NCBI RefSeq assembly: GCF_003970385.1
Contig: NZ_RXZH01000001.1
Coordinates: 620,001-684,000, forward strand
DNA length: 64,000 bases
Source: Vibrio aquaticus
Lineage (GTDB): Bacteria; Pseudomonadota; Gammaproteobacteria; Enterobacterales; Vibrionaceae
Direction of reading: 5' to 3'
Below, in pieces: positions 45,474-53,688 of this stretch (its first letter is position 1; each line of letters starts with the position of its first letter). The notes under the pieces are model-generated. The model was not told where the DNA came from and ran no database searches. It saw nothing but the letters and a program-made list of their open reading frames with translations. The translations under genes and the position numbers were made by a program.

Positions 45474-46322
45474 TCAGTTAATGAGTGCATCAAAGCTATC
45501 CATCACTTCAGTACATTTCATCACTCGTCCGTGACCTTGGCCTTTAGTCGCAATTAGAGTCACGTTCTCCATTTCGCCAGCCGCTCTTTCTGACACATCA
45601 AACTTAGCGAACTTGTCCCCTTCATCATGAACGATAATGGTCGCCGCAGTGCGAAGTTTAAGTTTATTGTAAGGATCAACCGACTGAATTGGGTATCGGT
45701 ATTGTTCTTCGATTTCAGACACCACGGCATTAAACAACTTCATCGAATAGCCCGAACGCGCCACGCTACCAAACAAATTGTCGAGGTAATCAAGAACAGG
45801 TGCAATCAATAGGAAAGGTTTGTCTACTAGCTTCTGATGGTGACATTCAATCGAAGATGCCGTGCCCATGCTATGTGCGACTAACCCCGCCACCTCATCA
45901 ACACTGTCTAGAATTGCTTCGAGGCCGTTTACAAAGGCAGGGATATGACCATACACACCACCACTTTTACCGTGTCCTGGGTGATCGTATGCCAGCGCTG
46001 TGAAGCCTCGGCTGGCAATGTGTTCCATCAACGGATAAAACTGACTCGCGCTGCCTGACCAGCCGTGTGCGAGTACCCATACAGGACCACTGCCCAGTGA
46101 GTAAGTCTGCAGCGTTCCTTCTTTTGATTCCACTTCCGCTTTAACAAGCCCTGCTGGCTCTGAATTTTTAGGTTCTGGGCGTGCTGGCGTTAGTAACAGT
46201 TTTCTGGCCGTTTTCTCCGCGTGCTTTGGCGCGAGAGTGTGGTGAAGCCTGGTGGTTAAATTCACAAGACTCTTTTTCACGCTGAATTTTTGCGAGGTAT
46301 TAAAGTAGATCTTCTCACTCAT
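45474..46322 (-). CDS. Alpha/beta hydrolase
   Basis: A 282-residue alpha/beta hydrolase. The oxyanion region is AHGWSGSASQF, then AYDHPGHGKS; the nucleophile elbow is LVAHSMGTAS and the catalytic His is probably in GQGHGRV. No signal peptide is visible. The substrate is unknown. The TetR-family gene lies directly upstream on the same strand (122-base gap), suggesting local regulation. Confidence 0.88.
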   Translation of the reverse strand: MSEKIYFNTSQKFSVKKSLVNLTTRLHHTLAPKHAEKTARKLLLTPARPEPKNSEPAGLVKAEVESKEGTLQTYSLGSGPVWVLAHGWSGSASQFYPLMEHIASRGFTALAYDHPGHGKSGGVYGHIPAFVNGLEAILDSVDEVAGLVAHSMGTASSIECHHQKLVDKPFLLIAPVLDYLDNLFGSVARSGYSMKLFNAVVSEIEEQYRYPIQSVDPYNKLKLRTAATIIVHDEGDKFAKFDVSERAAGEMENVTLIATKGQGHGRVMKCTEVMDSFDALIN

Positions 46323-46404
46323 GGTTCTGTCCTTTTGAGGCTCGATCTGCCGCCAATGAAGAGCATTACAACAAAGCGAACGACCGTGCTATTTTTATGT
46401 AAAT

Positions 46405-46434
46405 AATAAGCCAAACATGTCGGTTTGGCTTATT
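46405..46434 (-). terminator. Terminator after the TetR gene
   Basis: AATAAGCCAAAC and GTTTGGCTTATT form a 12-pair stem around a 6-base loop, ten bases past the TetR stop codon. A/T-rich flanks would let it work in both directions. Confidence 0.75.
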
Positions 46435-46443
46435 TTGTTCTTG

Positions 46444-47031
46444 TTACTTCCAGCTAGCGATTTGACGTTTCACGCCTTGCCAAAAGTGCTCATAACTCGC
46501 TTGCTCACCGTGAAGGGAGTAAAACAAGTGCGCACTGAGATAAAGACCATACAGTTCAAATGTCGCCTGCTTAGGATCTAAATCCGCTCTAAACTCGCCA
46601 CTCTCAACGCCTTTCGCGACTTGAATCGTCAAGTAGTCTATCCAAGTTGCGATGGTCTTTTTCAACACCACCTGCGTAGGAGGCGCTTCGGCACACGTTT
46701 CTTTCCAAGCATCAAGGAACATACAACTGCCTTGAAACGAGTGATTCCAGCCTAACCAGTTATCGAGCAATGTGTTGAGCTTCTCTTCAATAGAAATCGA
46801 TGTGCTCATTCTCGCTGGCGCAATAACGCGTTCAGTAAAAATCTGGTTCGCATAGTCTAGAACCGAGATTTGTAAGTTGTCTTTGGAGTTAAAATGCGCA
46901 AACAGACCGCTTTTCGACATCTCGCATTGCTTGGCTAGTTCACCAATGGTTAAGCTTTCTAATCCATTGATACTCGCTAGCTCAAATGCTTTGCTTAAGA
47001 TATTTTCTCGGGTCGCTTTGCCTTTACTCAT
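46444..47031 (-). CDS. TetR/AcrR family transcriptional regulator
   Basis: A 195-residue TetR-type repressor with the N-terminal helix-turn-helix LTIGELAKQCEMSKSGLFAHF and an all-helical ligand domain (about 60-190). It lies upstream of the alpha/beta hydrolase, separated from it by a terminator, so the hydrolase probably has its own promoter under control of this protein. The ligand is unknown. Confidence 0.9.
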   Translation of the reverse strand: MSKGKATRENILSKAFELASINGLESLTIGELAKQCEMSKSGLFAHFNSKDNLQISVLDYANQIFTERVIAPARMSTSISIEEKLNTLLDNWLGWNHSFQGSCMFLDAWKETCAEAPPTQVVLKKTIATWIDYLTIQVAKGVESGEFRADLDPKQATFELYGLYLSAHLFYSLHGEQASYEHFWQGVKRQIASWK

Positions 47032-47105
47032 ACAAATCTCTCATCATCCACACCGTTATTTTTAGCACACTCGTTCTTTTTTGCAACACTTAACCGGTTC
47101 GACCA

Positions 47106-49052
47106 CTATAGGGTGAAGCGTTTCATCTGCATATCTAGGTGTTGTGCAACACTGGTTAATTCCGTGGCTGCAGCCGAGATTTCAGTGACTGATTCGGAAG
47201 CTTGGACGGTAATCTCGTTCGTTTCTTGAACACTACCGCTGACACTGTTGGCAACGGTGCTTTGCTCTTCAACTGCGGTAGCAATTTGAGTATTTAGCTC
47301 ATTGAGTTCATAAATCGAGCTCTTGATTGCCTCCAGTTTATCCGTCGCAGAGATGGCTTGTTCCGACGTCTCTGTGACCTTTTTATGACTGCTCGCGATG
47401 GAGCTTGTGGCTTTTTCTGCCCCCGATTGAAGTCCACCAATTAAGGTTTCAATTTGGTGAGTCGCGTCTTGAGTTCGCTGCGCGAGAGTTCGAACTTCAT
47501 CCGCCACAACCGCAAAGCCACGTCCTTGCTCGCCAGCCCTTGCTGCTTCGATTGCGGCATTCAGCGCTAACAAGTTGGTTTGGTCGGCGACGCCACGAAT
47601 CGTCTCTAATATTGAACCAATGTTGATAGACTCTTGATGCAAGTTCTGAATCTGCTCCACACTTGCAGTCATTTCATTTTCAATTACACGGATATCATCC
47701 AATGTTTGTCCAACCACGCTGAGGCTTTCTTCAGCATTAAACGTTGCCTGTTTGGTGAACTCCGACGCGCCTTGTGCACTGGTCGAGATTTCAAGAGTAC
47801 TTGCAGATAGCTGCTCTATTGCCGTCGACACCCCTTCCATTTCCGCTTTAAGCGCGATGGTCGATTGGTTCGTCAATTGGGTAATCTGTGACAGCTCTTC
47901 AGACATGGCTCCTGCTCGATGACTAGACTCAGACACCTCACCGACAATATCGCGCAGTGACTGCATCGTACCCTGCATATCTTCAAGCAGTTCCCCTAGC
48001 TCATCTCGATGTTTGTTTTCAACTTTCACCGACAAATTGCCTTGCGCTAGGTTCTGAGAAATCACTTTAACGCGGGCAATACCCGTCAAAATAGAGTGAC
48101 GAACCCAAGTCGCAAAACCGATACCGATAACAATAGCAATCAGAGCAGCGATGACCATCGCTGTAATCGTACGCTCTTTCTGCTGCTGCATTTGAGGGAC
48201 CATCGTATTTTGTTGCTCAATTGCGGTGTACTTAATCGCTTCAAGCTCAACCGAAATATCTTCACCTAGTCGGATCAAATCTCGAGTTAGAAACTCTTCT
48301 TGCTGTTTCAGTTCGACGACGTGTTTAAACTCACCCAAATAGAGAACACGCTGGCCCTCAAACTCCTCCAAAAGGCGTTTTTGCTCTGCCGTTTTCAGTA
48401 CTTTTTCTAATGACTGTTCCGCCTCAGGAAGCGTCGTCTGTAGGTATTTGTTTGGCTCGCTAAGCGGTGTTTTCTTAGGGTCTTGTAGGTAGTTTGAAAC
48501 TGAGATTTTTGAGAATAGGAAGGTTTCCATCAAAAGAGCGGAGTAGTACTCAATATCTGCATCACCACTTTTGTGGGCACTTTTTAGCAAGGTCTCTATT
48601 GCATTCAATGCGGATGTTTCCTGCTGTTTCATCGCGCCATGTAGTGAAACATCAAACTCGTGAACTTCTTTCTGTAACAGGTCAAAATCATGCGCATAGT
48701 CGGCAATTTCCGTATTGATCTTGGCAAAATGGCGTAGGCTTTCTTCGTCATGTAGGTAACTTTCAAGATCCGACAGTAAAGTTTTTGTTCTCTCTAACCG
48801 CTGATTAAACGCAAGCAGATAAGCATCATCATGGGTGGCAAGAAATTCATTCACACCTAAACGTGTTTGCAGCATATTGGCTTGCACTTGGCCGATGAGC
48901 GTCGTTTCTTGCGACAGTTTTCCAAACACCTTAAAGCTGTCAATAGCTCGTTGCATGCCCTGATAGCTCACATAGGCTGACATTCCAAAACAAATGAAAC
49001 ATGCCGCGAAAGCCACAACAATTTTAGTGCTTATTTTAACCCCATTAAACAT
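47106..49052 (-). CDS. Methyl-accepting chemotaxis protein with helical (HBM-like) sensor
   Basis: A 648-residue chemoreceptor. Transmembrane helix 1 covers about residues 8-30, followed by a roughly 250-residue all-helical periplasmic sensor of the HBM type, helix 2 (about 300-320), a HAMP domain and the signalling domain with [18 protein letters not shown]. The start is set at 49052, where GGGGG stands four to five bases upstream; the in-frame ATG at 49079 is less likely. The ligand is unknown. Confidence 0.9.
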   Translation of the reverse strand: MFNGVKISTKIVVAFAACFICFGMSAYVSYQGMQRAIDSFKVFGKLSQETTLIGQVQANMLQTRLGVNEFLATHDDAYLLAFNQRLERTKTLLSDLESYLHDEESLRHFAKINTEIADYAHDFDLLQKEVHEFDVSLHGAMKQQETSALNAIETLLKSAHKSGDADIEYYSALLMETFLFSKISVSNYLQDPKKTPLSEPNKYLQTTLPEAEQSLEKVLKTAEQKRLLEEFEGQRVLYLGEFKHVVELKQQEEFLTRDLIRLGEDISVELEAIKYTAIEQQNTMVPQMQQQKERTITAMVIAALIAIVIGIGFATWVRHSILTGIARVKVISQNLAQGNLSVKVENKHRDELGELLEDMQGTMQSLRDIVGEVSESSHRAGAMSEELSQITQLTNQSTIALKAEMEGVSTAIEQLSASTLEISTSAQGASEFTKQATFNAEESLSVVGQTLDDIRVIENEMTASVEQIQNLHQESINIGSILETIRGVADQTNLLALNAAIEAARAGEQGRGFAVVADEVRTLAQRTQDATHQIETLIGGLQSGAEKATSSIASSHKKVTETSEQAISATDKLEAIKSSIYELNELNTQIATAVEEQSTVANSVSGSVQETNEITVQASESVTEISAAATELTSVAQHLDMQMKRFTL

Positions 49053-49283
49053 ATTGCCCCCAAACATACAGAATATCATTCTATAATTTCATACACCTGC
49101 CATTAACGCAAACTTAAACAGACCTAACCTGCCTTTGGTGCCCTCTTGCGATACAAAAAGGAGAGCTATATCTCAAACCACGGAGAATACTGTAACGTGA
49201 TAGAGAAACCCCTCTCGAAATCAATTGTGTACATTCCGGGAGGTGATACTGTCAGGGCCTTTGTTTCTTTTTGCTATGACGTT

Positions 49284-50306
49284 ATGAGTCCTAAAAAAAT
49301 CATCAGTATCGAGTTCGGCCGAGTCGTTGCGATTTGCGCCATTATTGCTATGCATTGCCAGATGTTTATCAGCTACTGGCAGTATGACGGTACGCCTTGG
49401 CTCGGTTATGTGTTCAATCAAGCCACTCGATTTGCTGTCCCACTCTTTTTTCTAATTTCAGGCTATTTAATTCAACCTAAACTAATCGTAGACCCTACGA
49501 CGACACTCAAACAGTATCTGTCGCCACTACTGAAGATTTTTTTAGTATGGAGTGCTATCTGTCTGGCGATGCCGTTTAATCTTGGAACGGTAACGGAAGC
49601 CGGTTATTTGGCAGAGCGACAAGGCTACTGGGGCTATCTCGCACAAACGCCTTTAAACACATTATTTGAAGGCGGCTTGGTTCACTTATGGTTTATTCCC
49701 GCGTTAATGTGTGCAGCGGCTATCACGGCACTCTTGTCTAAGTTAAACAAGATTGACCTGCTGATCCCTCTCGCTTTCACGTTGTACGTATACGGAGTAC
49801 TTGCGGGCAGCTATCAAGGTTTGACCGAGTTCTGGTCACCAATTTTTACACGTAACGGCCCGTTCTTTAGCACCCTGCTGTTTGCCATTGGCTTTACCAT
49901 TCGTCAAAAGAATATCCAAGCGACCGCCCGACAAGCATTAACATTGGCTCTATTGGGCTTCGCCATGCATTTCGCTGAGGCGTTGCTTTTAAACCAATTT
50001 GAACAGCCATTTAATGCTAATGATTTTCTGTTTGGCACCGTGTTATGGGGAACAGGCTGCTTTATGTGGTTACTAGCAAAACCGACACTTGGAGAAAATC
50101 GCTGGCTGACAAAGCAATCGAAATATGTGCTGCCAATGTACGTTGCTCACCTACCGATGATCATCGTCATGATGAACGTATCAGGCATCTTACAACTGAG
50201 CGGCTTTAGTAAAGATATGACGGTGTTGTTTGGGGCTTTCGTCTTTACCTACCTCGTAGTTAGGCTTGTTGAAAAGACACCGCTTTACCGTTGGTTATTT
50301 AGGTAA
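49284..50306 (+). CDS. Acyltransferase family 3 protein (WecH-like)
   Basis: A 340-residue membrane acyltransferase-3 protein with about ten helices. FGRVVAICAIIAMHC carries the conserved R...H pair and RFAVPLFFLISGYLI is the next conserved block, as in WecH-type O-acetyltransferases. I start at the ATG giving MSPKKIISIEF because family members begin close to this helix; ATG at 49146 would add 46 unconserved residues, although the binding site at 49284 is weak. Confidence 0.82.
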   Translation: MSPKKIISIEFGRVVAICAIIAMHCQMFISYWQYDGTPWLGYVFNQATRFAVPLFFLISGYLIQPKLIVDPTTTLKQYLSPLLKIFLVWSAICLAMPFNLGTVTEAGYLAERQGYWGYLAQTPLNTLFEGGLVHLWFIPALMCAAAITALLSKLNKIDLLIPLAFTLYVYGVLAGSYQGLTEFWSPIFTRNGPFFSTLLFAIGFTIRQKNIQATARQALTLALLGFAMHFAEALLLNQFEQPFNANDFLFGTVLWGTGCFMWLLAKPTLGENRWLTKQSKYVLPMYVAHLPMIIVMMNVSGILQLSGFSKDMTVLFGAFVFTYLVVRLVEKTPLYRWLFR

Positions 50307-50328
50307 GTTCAATAAATCATTAAGTTTG

Positions 50329-50358
50329 AAAAAGCGATGGCTCCCACCATCGCTTTTT
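50329..50358. terminator. Bidirectional terminator
   Basis: AAAAAGCGATGG and CCATCGCTTTTT form a 12-pair stem with a 6-base loop. It ends the acyltransferase gene and the converging MAPEG gene. Confidence 0.9.
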
Positions 50359-50370
50359 TATTAGAGCTTG

Positions 50371-50757
50371 TTACCACAGCCTCTCAAACGGCAAATAAGC
50401 GATATTGAGCACAATCAGTGCCGCCATCACCAGAAAGGTCAGCTTCATACCAGAGACTCGCCCTTTTAATCTATCCGCCAAAATCCCTTTCGCATGTAAA
50501 ACTCGCCCTACCACAAACGTAATACCACATAGGTGAATCATCCAAAGCTGTGCACCATTATGTTCAAGCAGCGCCATCAACATGAGGGTTATCGGCACAT
50601 AATCGACGGCATTGCTTTGGGCACTTCGTGCGATGGTTAAGGCATCGACACCGCCATCGGCATATTTCACCTGTGCTTTTCTACGTTGTTTGATGACTTG
50701 GATCGACAGCCAAATCATCAGGGCTGCCAAAATTGCCGCATAGAGCGCAGTGACCAT
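50371..50757 (-). CDS. MAPEG family membrane protein (YecN-like)
   Basis: A 128-residue four-helix membrane protein of the MAPEG (membrane-associated glutathione/eicosanoid metabolism) family. Conserved RSAQSNAVDYVPITLMLMALLE and later GRVLHAKGI are typical. Its enzymatic role in bacteria is not clear. It lies beside a glutathione S-transferase gene, which may be coincidence. Confidence 0.88.
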   Translation of the reverse strand: MVTALYAAILAALMIWLSIQVIKQRRKAQVKYADGGVDALTIARSAQSNAVDYVPITLMLMALLEHNGAQLWMIHLCGITFVVGRVLHAKGILADRLKGRVSGMKLTFLVMAALIVLNIAYLPFERLW

Positions 50758-50839
50758 TGTTCTTCTCCGTATGTATTAGATAACTAAAACCTTATCAGTG
50801 TAGGTAATCTTTCATCGATACCAAGTCTCAAATAGCAAA

Positions 50840-50863
50840 AAGCCCCGCAAATTCGCGAGGCTT
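50840..50863 (-). terminator. Terminator of the GST gene
   Basis: On the minus strand AAGCCTCGC and GCGGGGCTT form a stem around a short loop, followed by TTTTT, just after the stop codon. Confidence 0.8.
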
Positions 50864-50881
50864 GATCATAATCTCAATTAA

Positions 50882-51571
50882 TTAACAGCAGTTTGTGCCA
50901 CAGCCGTTGTTTGGCTTGCAGTCTTCACCTTTACCAAGAAAGGTTTGCTCCGACAGGTAGAAACCGGTAAATGCCTCTTCAAAGTCTTCCGCGACGGTTA
51001 TCTCTACTAGGCCAGTTTCCATCAGCTGCTGTTGCCACGCTTGAACTCTTGGGAAGCCATCAAGCATATCAAAGCAGGTATGCGCTTTGATGATGTGAGC
51101 GCGGTGCAGCAGAGGTAACCACGCCATATCAACGTTGCTGAGTTTCTCGCCTTTAAAGAATGGGCCTGCCACTTGCTTTTCTACCTTAGCGAATGCTTTA
51201 GCAAGGTTAGCAACTTTTTCGGTCAGTGTTGCTTTGTCGCTGCTGCGCATAGTGCCGCATTGCGCCAAGTAATGTTTAGAACCTAAGTAGCTCCATGCAC
51301 GGTCTAAAGCACGTTGCTCGTTAGTCACGCCTTGTTCTAGTGGACCAAACTCATCTTCGATGTATTCGATAATGGCGTCTGACTCAAACAGTGCTGTGCC
51401 ACTTTCTGTTACTAGCAAAGGTACTTGACCATTTGGTGAGATATCTAAGAACCACTGTGGCTTGTTGCTCAAGCTAATGTACTCGATCTCATAAGGAATT
51501 TTTTTCGCTTCTAGCGCTGCAGTTACGCGTTGAACAAATGGACAAATTTTAAAGCTGATAATCTTAATCAT
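50882..51571 (-). CDS. Glutathione S-transferase-like protein with Cys-rich tail
   Basis: A 229-residue GST-fold protein. The thioredoxin-like N-domain (about 1-80) has the cysteine site KICPFVQRV, as in omega/dichloroprotocatechuate-type GSTs, and the all-helical C-domain follows. The end is unusual: after the fold, residues read GEDCKPNNGCGTNCC, four cysteines in a flexible tail. Such a tail could bind a soft metal or metalloid. It is next to sigma factor, ArsR and permease genes that have cysteine-rich ends too. Confidence 0.88.
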   Translation of the reverse strand: MIKIISFKICPFVQRVTAALEAKKIPYEIEYISLSNKPQWFLDISPNGQVPLLVTESGTALFESDAIIEYIEDEFGPLEQGVTNEQRALDRAWSYLGSKHYLAQCGTMRSSDKATLTEKVANLAKAFAKVEKQVAGPFFKGEKLSNVDMAWLPLLHRAHIIKAHTCFDMLDGFPRVQAWQQQLMETGLVEITVAEDFEEAFTGFYLSEQTFLGKGEDCKPNNGCGTNCC

Positions 51572-51681
51572 GTTACTACTCTTCTCATTTAGGGAGGATG
51601 CCTGTTTTGCATCACTTACACCCTTAAGACGGGTAGACTTTTTAAAAGACGAAGATCAGACGAATTTTTTTGAAATTAATT

Positions 51682-52254
51682 TCAGCACTTTCCGCAACCA
51701 TCTGATTTTACTTCACAATCAATCACGCTGCCGTTTTTATCTAATTGCAAAGTACAGCACTCTTCAAACAGTTTTCTTAACTCAACGCGGCCTTTTTGAA
51801 CTCGTGACTTAAGCGTTGAATAGCTTAGTCCAACTTTATCTGCGAGCTGCTTTTGACTCGCTCCTTGCAAATCCACAGCACTGATCAACGATGACTGTTC
51901 TTGTGGTAAGGCATCAACAAACGGCTGAATGCATTCTGCCATCTCTTGTTCTAAAGAAGCTTCCTCTTGTTCGAACCACAAATCGTCAGGGTTCAATTCT
52001 CCATCTCGCTGCTGACGAGCGCGCTTGCGATAAAAATCGATAATGGTTCGATTGGCCAATTGGAATAGCCATGACTTAACGCTATCCGCCTCTTTTACTG
52101 TGGCAAGATTTTGGTGTGTTTTGATTAAAATCTCTTGTTGTAAGTCATCCACATCATCTGGATTACTCACTTTGGAATGCAGAAACGATTTTAAAGCGCT
52201 TTGATATTCACCCCAAACGCTCTCTAACGAGAAGGTTGAACTAGCAAGCTTCAT
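51682..52254 (-). CDS. sigZ: SigZ-like ECF sigma factor with Cys-rich tail
   Basis: A 190-residue ECF-type sigma factor. Region 2 (SNPDDVDDLQQEILIKTHQNL, then WLFQLANRTIIDFYRK) and region 4 (SQKQLADKVGLSYSTLKSRVQKG) are clear. After them comes an atypical tail with CC, then DCEVKSDGCGKC. Tail cysteines could bind metal or react with a thiol stress, directly tuning activity. The start at 52254 overlaps the arsR end by 14 bases; ATG at 52269 or 52284 are alternatives. No anti-sigma gene is next to it. Confidence 0.88.
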   Translation of the reverse strand: MKLASSTFSLESVWGEYQSALKSFLHSKVSNPDDVDDLQQEILIKTHQNLATVKEADSVKSWLFQLANRTIIDFYRKRARQQRDGELNPDDLWFEQEEASLEQEMAECIQPFVDALPQEQSSLISAVDLQGASQKQLADKVGLSYSTLKSRVQKGRVELRKLFEECCTLQLDKNGSVIDCEVKSDGCGKC

Positions 52255-52534
52255 CTGCGCAGCACTCATCTTGAAGAAAACCAATCACACCTTCTAAGCA
52301 TTGATATTCAGCCACACAGAAAAGCGTGCGCCCTTCACGACGTTGACTGAGTAAGCCCGCTGAAGCCAAGCTTGAAATATGGTGTGAGAGTGTTGAACCT
52401 GGAATGGCCAATTTTTCTTGGATTGTACCAACCGCTACACCTTGGTAGCCCGCTTTTACAATCGCTTTGTAAATCGACAAACGCGTCGGATGGCCTAGCT
52501 CTTTGAGCGCCTTTGCAACGATTTCGAGTTCCAT
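52241..52534 (-). CDS. ArsR family repressor with Cys-rich tail
   Basis: A 97-residue ArsR/SmtB-type winged-helix repressor (ELGHPTRLSIYKAI, STLSHHISSLASAGLL). The usual ArsR CxC in the DNA helix is absent; instead it ends DECCADEAC, with another Cys in TLFCVAEYQC. The start at 52534 has GGAG eight bases upstream; in-frame codons further upstream are repeats in the promoter. It is the first gene of a unit with sigZ. A dyad at its own promoter matches one at the permease gene, so it likely controls both. Confidence 0.88.
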   Translation of the reverse strand: MELEIVAKALKELGHPTRLSIYKAIVKAGYQGVAVGTIQEKLAIPGSTLSHHISSLASAGLLSQRREGRTLFCVAEYQCLEGVIGFLQDECCADEAC

Positions 52535-52556
52535 ACGAGACTCCATAAAGAAATTT

Positions 52557-52593
52557 ATATTTCCAAAATAATCGAAATATAACCTATTTGCAA
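52557..52593 (-). promoter_or_regulatory. arsR promoter with overlapping dyad operator
   Basis: Minus-strand TTGCAA (52588-52593) and TATTTT (52565-52570) are 17 bases apart. The dyad ATATTTC-N10-GAAATAT at 52557-52580 covers the -10. The same half sites and 10-base spacing recur at the permease promoter. Confidence 0.75.
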
Positions 52594-52650
52594 GATAGAG
52601 AGTTCGCAAATAGAGAGTTTGCAAATAGAAGGTGTGCAAATGGATCTCGT
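52590..52650. repeat. Four tandem 15-16 bp repeats upstream of arsR
   Basis: Units at 52590, 52606, 52621 and 52636 each begin GCAA; the middle copies read GCAAATAGAGAGTTT and GCAAATAGAAGGTGT. They fade toward the right end. They lie just upstream of, and partly contribute, the -35 of arsR. They may be a regulator array or a slippage product. Confidence 0.8.
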
Positions 52651-52677
52651 GCTATCGCTACGCAAAGGCCGATGACA

Positions 52678-52998
52678 TTATGTTGTTTTAAAAGACTTAG
52701 AGAGTTGCAGAATAAATCGGATCAAAAGTAGCTTTGATTCTTTGTCTAAAAGCCTTACCGCCGAGATAAGGTCATCAGATTCGATTTTCCTCACCGACAA
52801 TTCATCCATGGCCACATCTAAATGGGTCATTCCTAGAGAACGTAAAATTGCTCGGTACTGAGAAAGCTTGAGATCTGACTCGCCTCGCTCAATACGCTGA
52901 TAAGTTTTAGTACTCATCCCAGCCAATTTCGCGACCTTATCTTGTGATAGACCCGCTTGCTTCCTACGTTCCATTATCACCGTAATGATGGGCTCCAT
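52678..52998 (-). CDS. XRE-family helix-turn-helix regulator
   Basis: A 106-residue DNA-binding protein. The lambda-Cro-type helix-turn-helix reads AGLSQDKVAKLAGMSTKTYQRIERGES. The C-terminal part is helical without a known domain. A run of G five bases before the ATG may serve as the binding site. It diverges from a 107-residue gene, and a dyad (GGACATATTTGTCC) lies between the two. Confidence 0.85.
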   Translation of the reverse strand: MEPIITVIMERRKQAGLSQDKVAKLAGMSTKTYQRIERGESDLKLSQYRAILRSLGMTHLDVAMDELSVRKIESDDLISAVRLLDKESKLLLIRFILQLSKSFKTT

Positions 52999-53020
52999 AA
53001 CCGCCCCCCCTCAATCCACT

Positions 53021-53034
53021 GGACATATTTGTCC
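53021..53034. promoter_or_regulatory. Palindrome between XRE gene and 107-residue gene
   Basis: GGACA-TATT-TGTCC is a perfect 5-base inverted repeat with a 4-base centre, a common shape for XRE-family operators. A related GGACC...GGTC pair lies about 30 bases further right. It is 23 bases from the XRE start, so autoregulation is likely. Confidence 0.5.
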
Positions 53035-53150
53035 TAATTCGAGCAATAAGTGGACCATCTTTTCCGGTCTACATTTACCCATTAGAGGTAGATGAATAAA
53101 ATCGAGCAAAACAAGACACTTACGTTAAAAAAGCCTCCTTAAGGAAAAGA

Positions 53151-53474
53151 ATGCGATACCCTCTCAATGCAACCTGCAAAGTTCACAGTCGCAATTTGCA
53201 AACGCTTATTGGTGTCCAATGCAATACCAAATGGCAGTTGATTGAGCCGCTCACTCCCCAAAAGAAAGTGGCCCTTACCCAAGCTCAGCAACGACTGATG
53301 ACCTACAAAGAACTCAAACTGCATGAAGAGTTGATCGCCCTGAGTGAGATAGAAAGCATTCTAGCTAAGATGTCTGAGCCAGAACGTGAAATTGCGTTTT
53401 GTGGCGTAGTTTGTATCAGTTTCCATATTCGTTTGATTGATAGCTGGTTCGAGCAATCTCTGTTTTTTGCCTAA
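53151..53474 (+). CDS. Uncharacterised 107-residue protein
   Basis: A 107-residue soluble protein behind a good binding site (TTAAGGAAAAGAATG). Its centre is a long charged helix (KKVALTQAQQRLMTYKELKL, then HEELIALSEIESILAKMSE), with Cys at FCGVVC near the end. I do not recognise a family. It diverges from the XRE gene, and the dyad between them may serve both. It precedes the permease gene by 214 bases, which hold a separate promoter. Confidence 0.65.
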   Translation: MRYPLNATCKVHSRNLQTLIGVQCNTKWQLIEPLTPQKKVALTQAQQRLMTYKELKLHEELIALSEIESILAKMSEPEREIAFCGVVCISFHIRLIDSWFEQSLFFA

Positions 53475-53568
53475 CTGAGCTTCCCTTAGTTGATAAGGTA
53501 CAGAAAAATCCTCTTCGCACTCTCACCTTAAACAATTAATAACACATAAAAACAACCACTTAACCCTT

Positions 53569-53632
53569 TATTTCGACATTTATGGAAATAAAAGGTTGAT
53601 CTGTCATTTTTTATTTCTATAATTCGAGAAAA
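53569..53632 (+). promoter_or_regulatory. Permease promoter with two ArsR-type dyads
   Basis: TTGATC (53596-53601) and a perfect TATAAT (53618-53623) are 16 bases apart. Two dyads of the form TTTC-N10-GAAA occur: TATTTC-N10-GAAATA at 53569-53590 and ATTTC-N10-GAAAA at 53613-53632. The second encloses the -10. The arsR promoter has the same element, so ArsR probably represses both. Confidence 0.72.
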
Positions 53633-53688
53633 GTCGAAATGAATTTGAACAACTCAGATTCATTCATTAGCGAATTTGGAGTTACATT

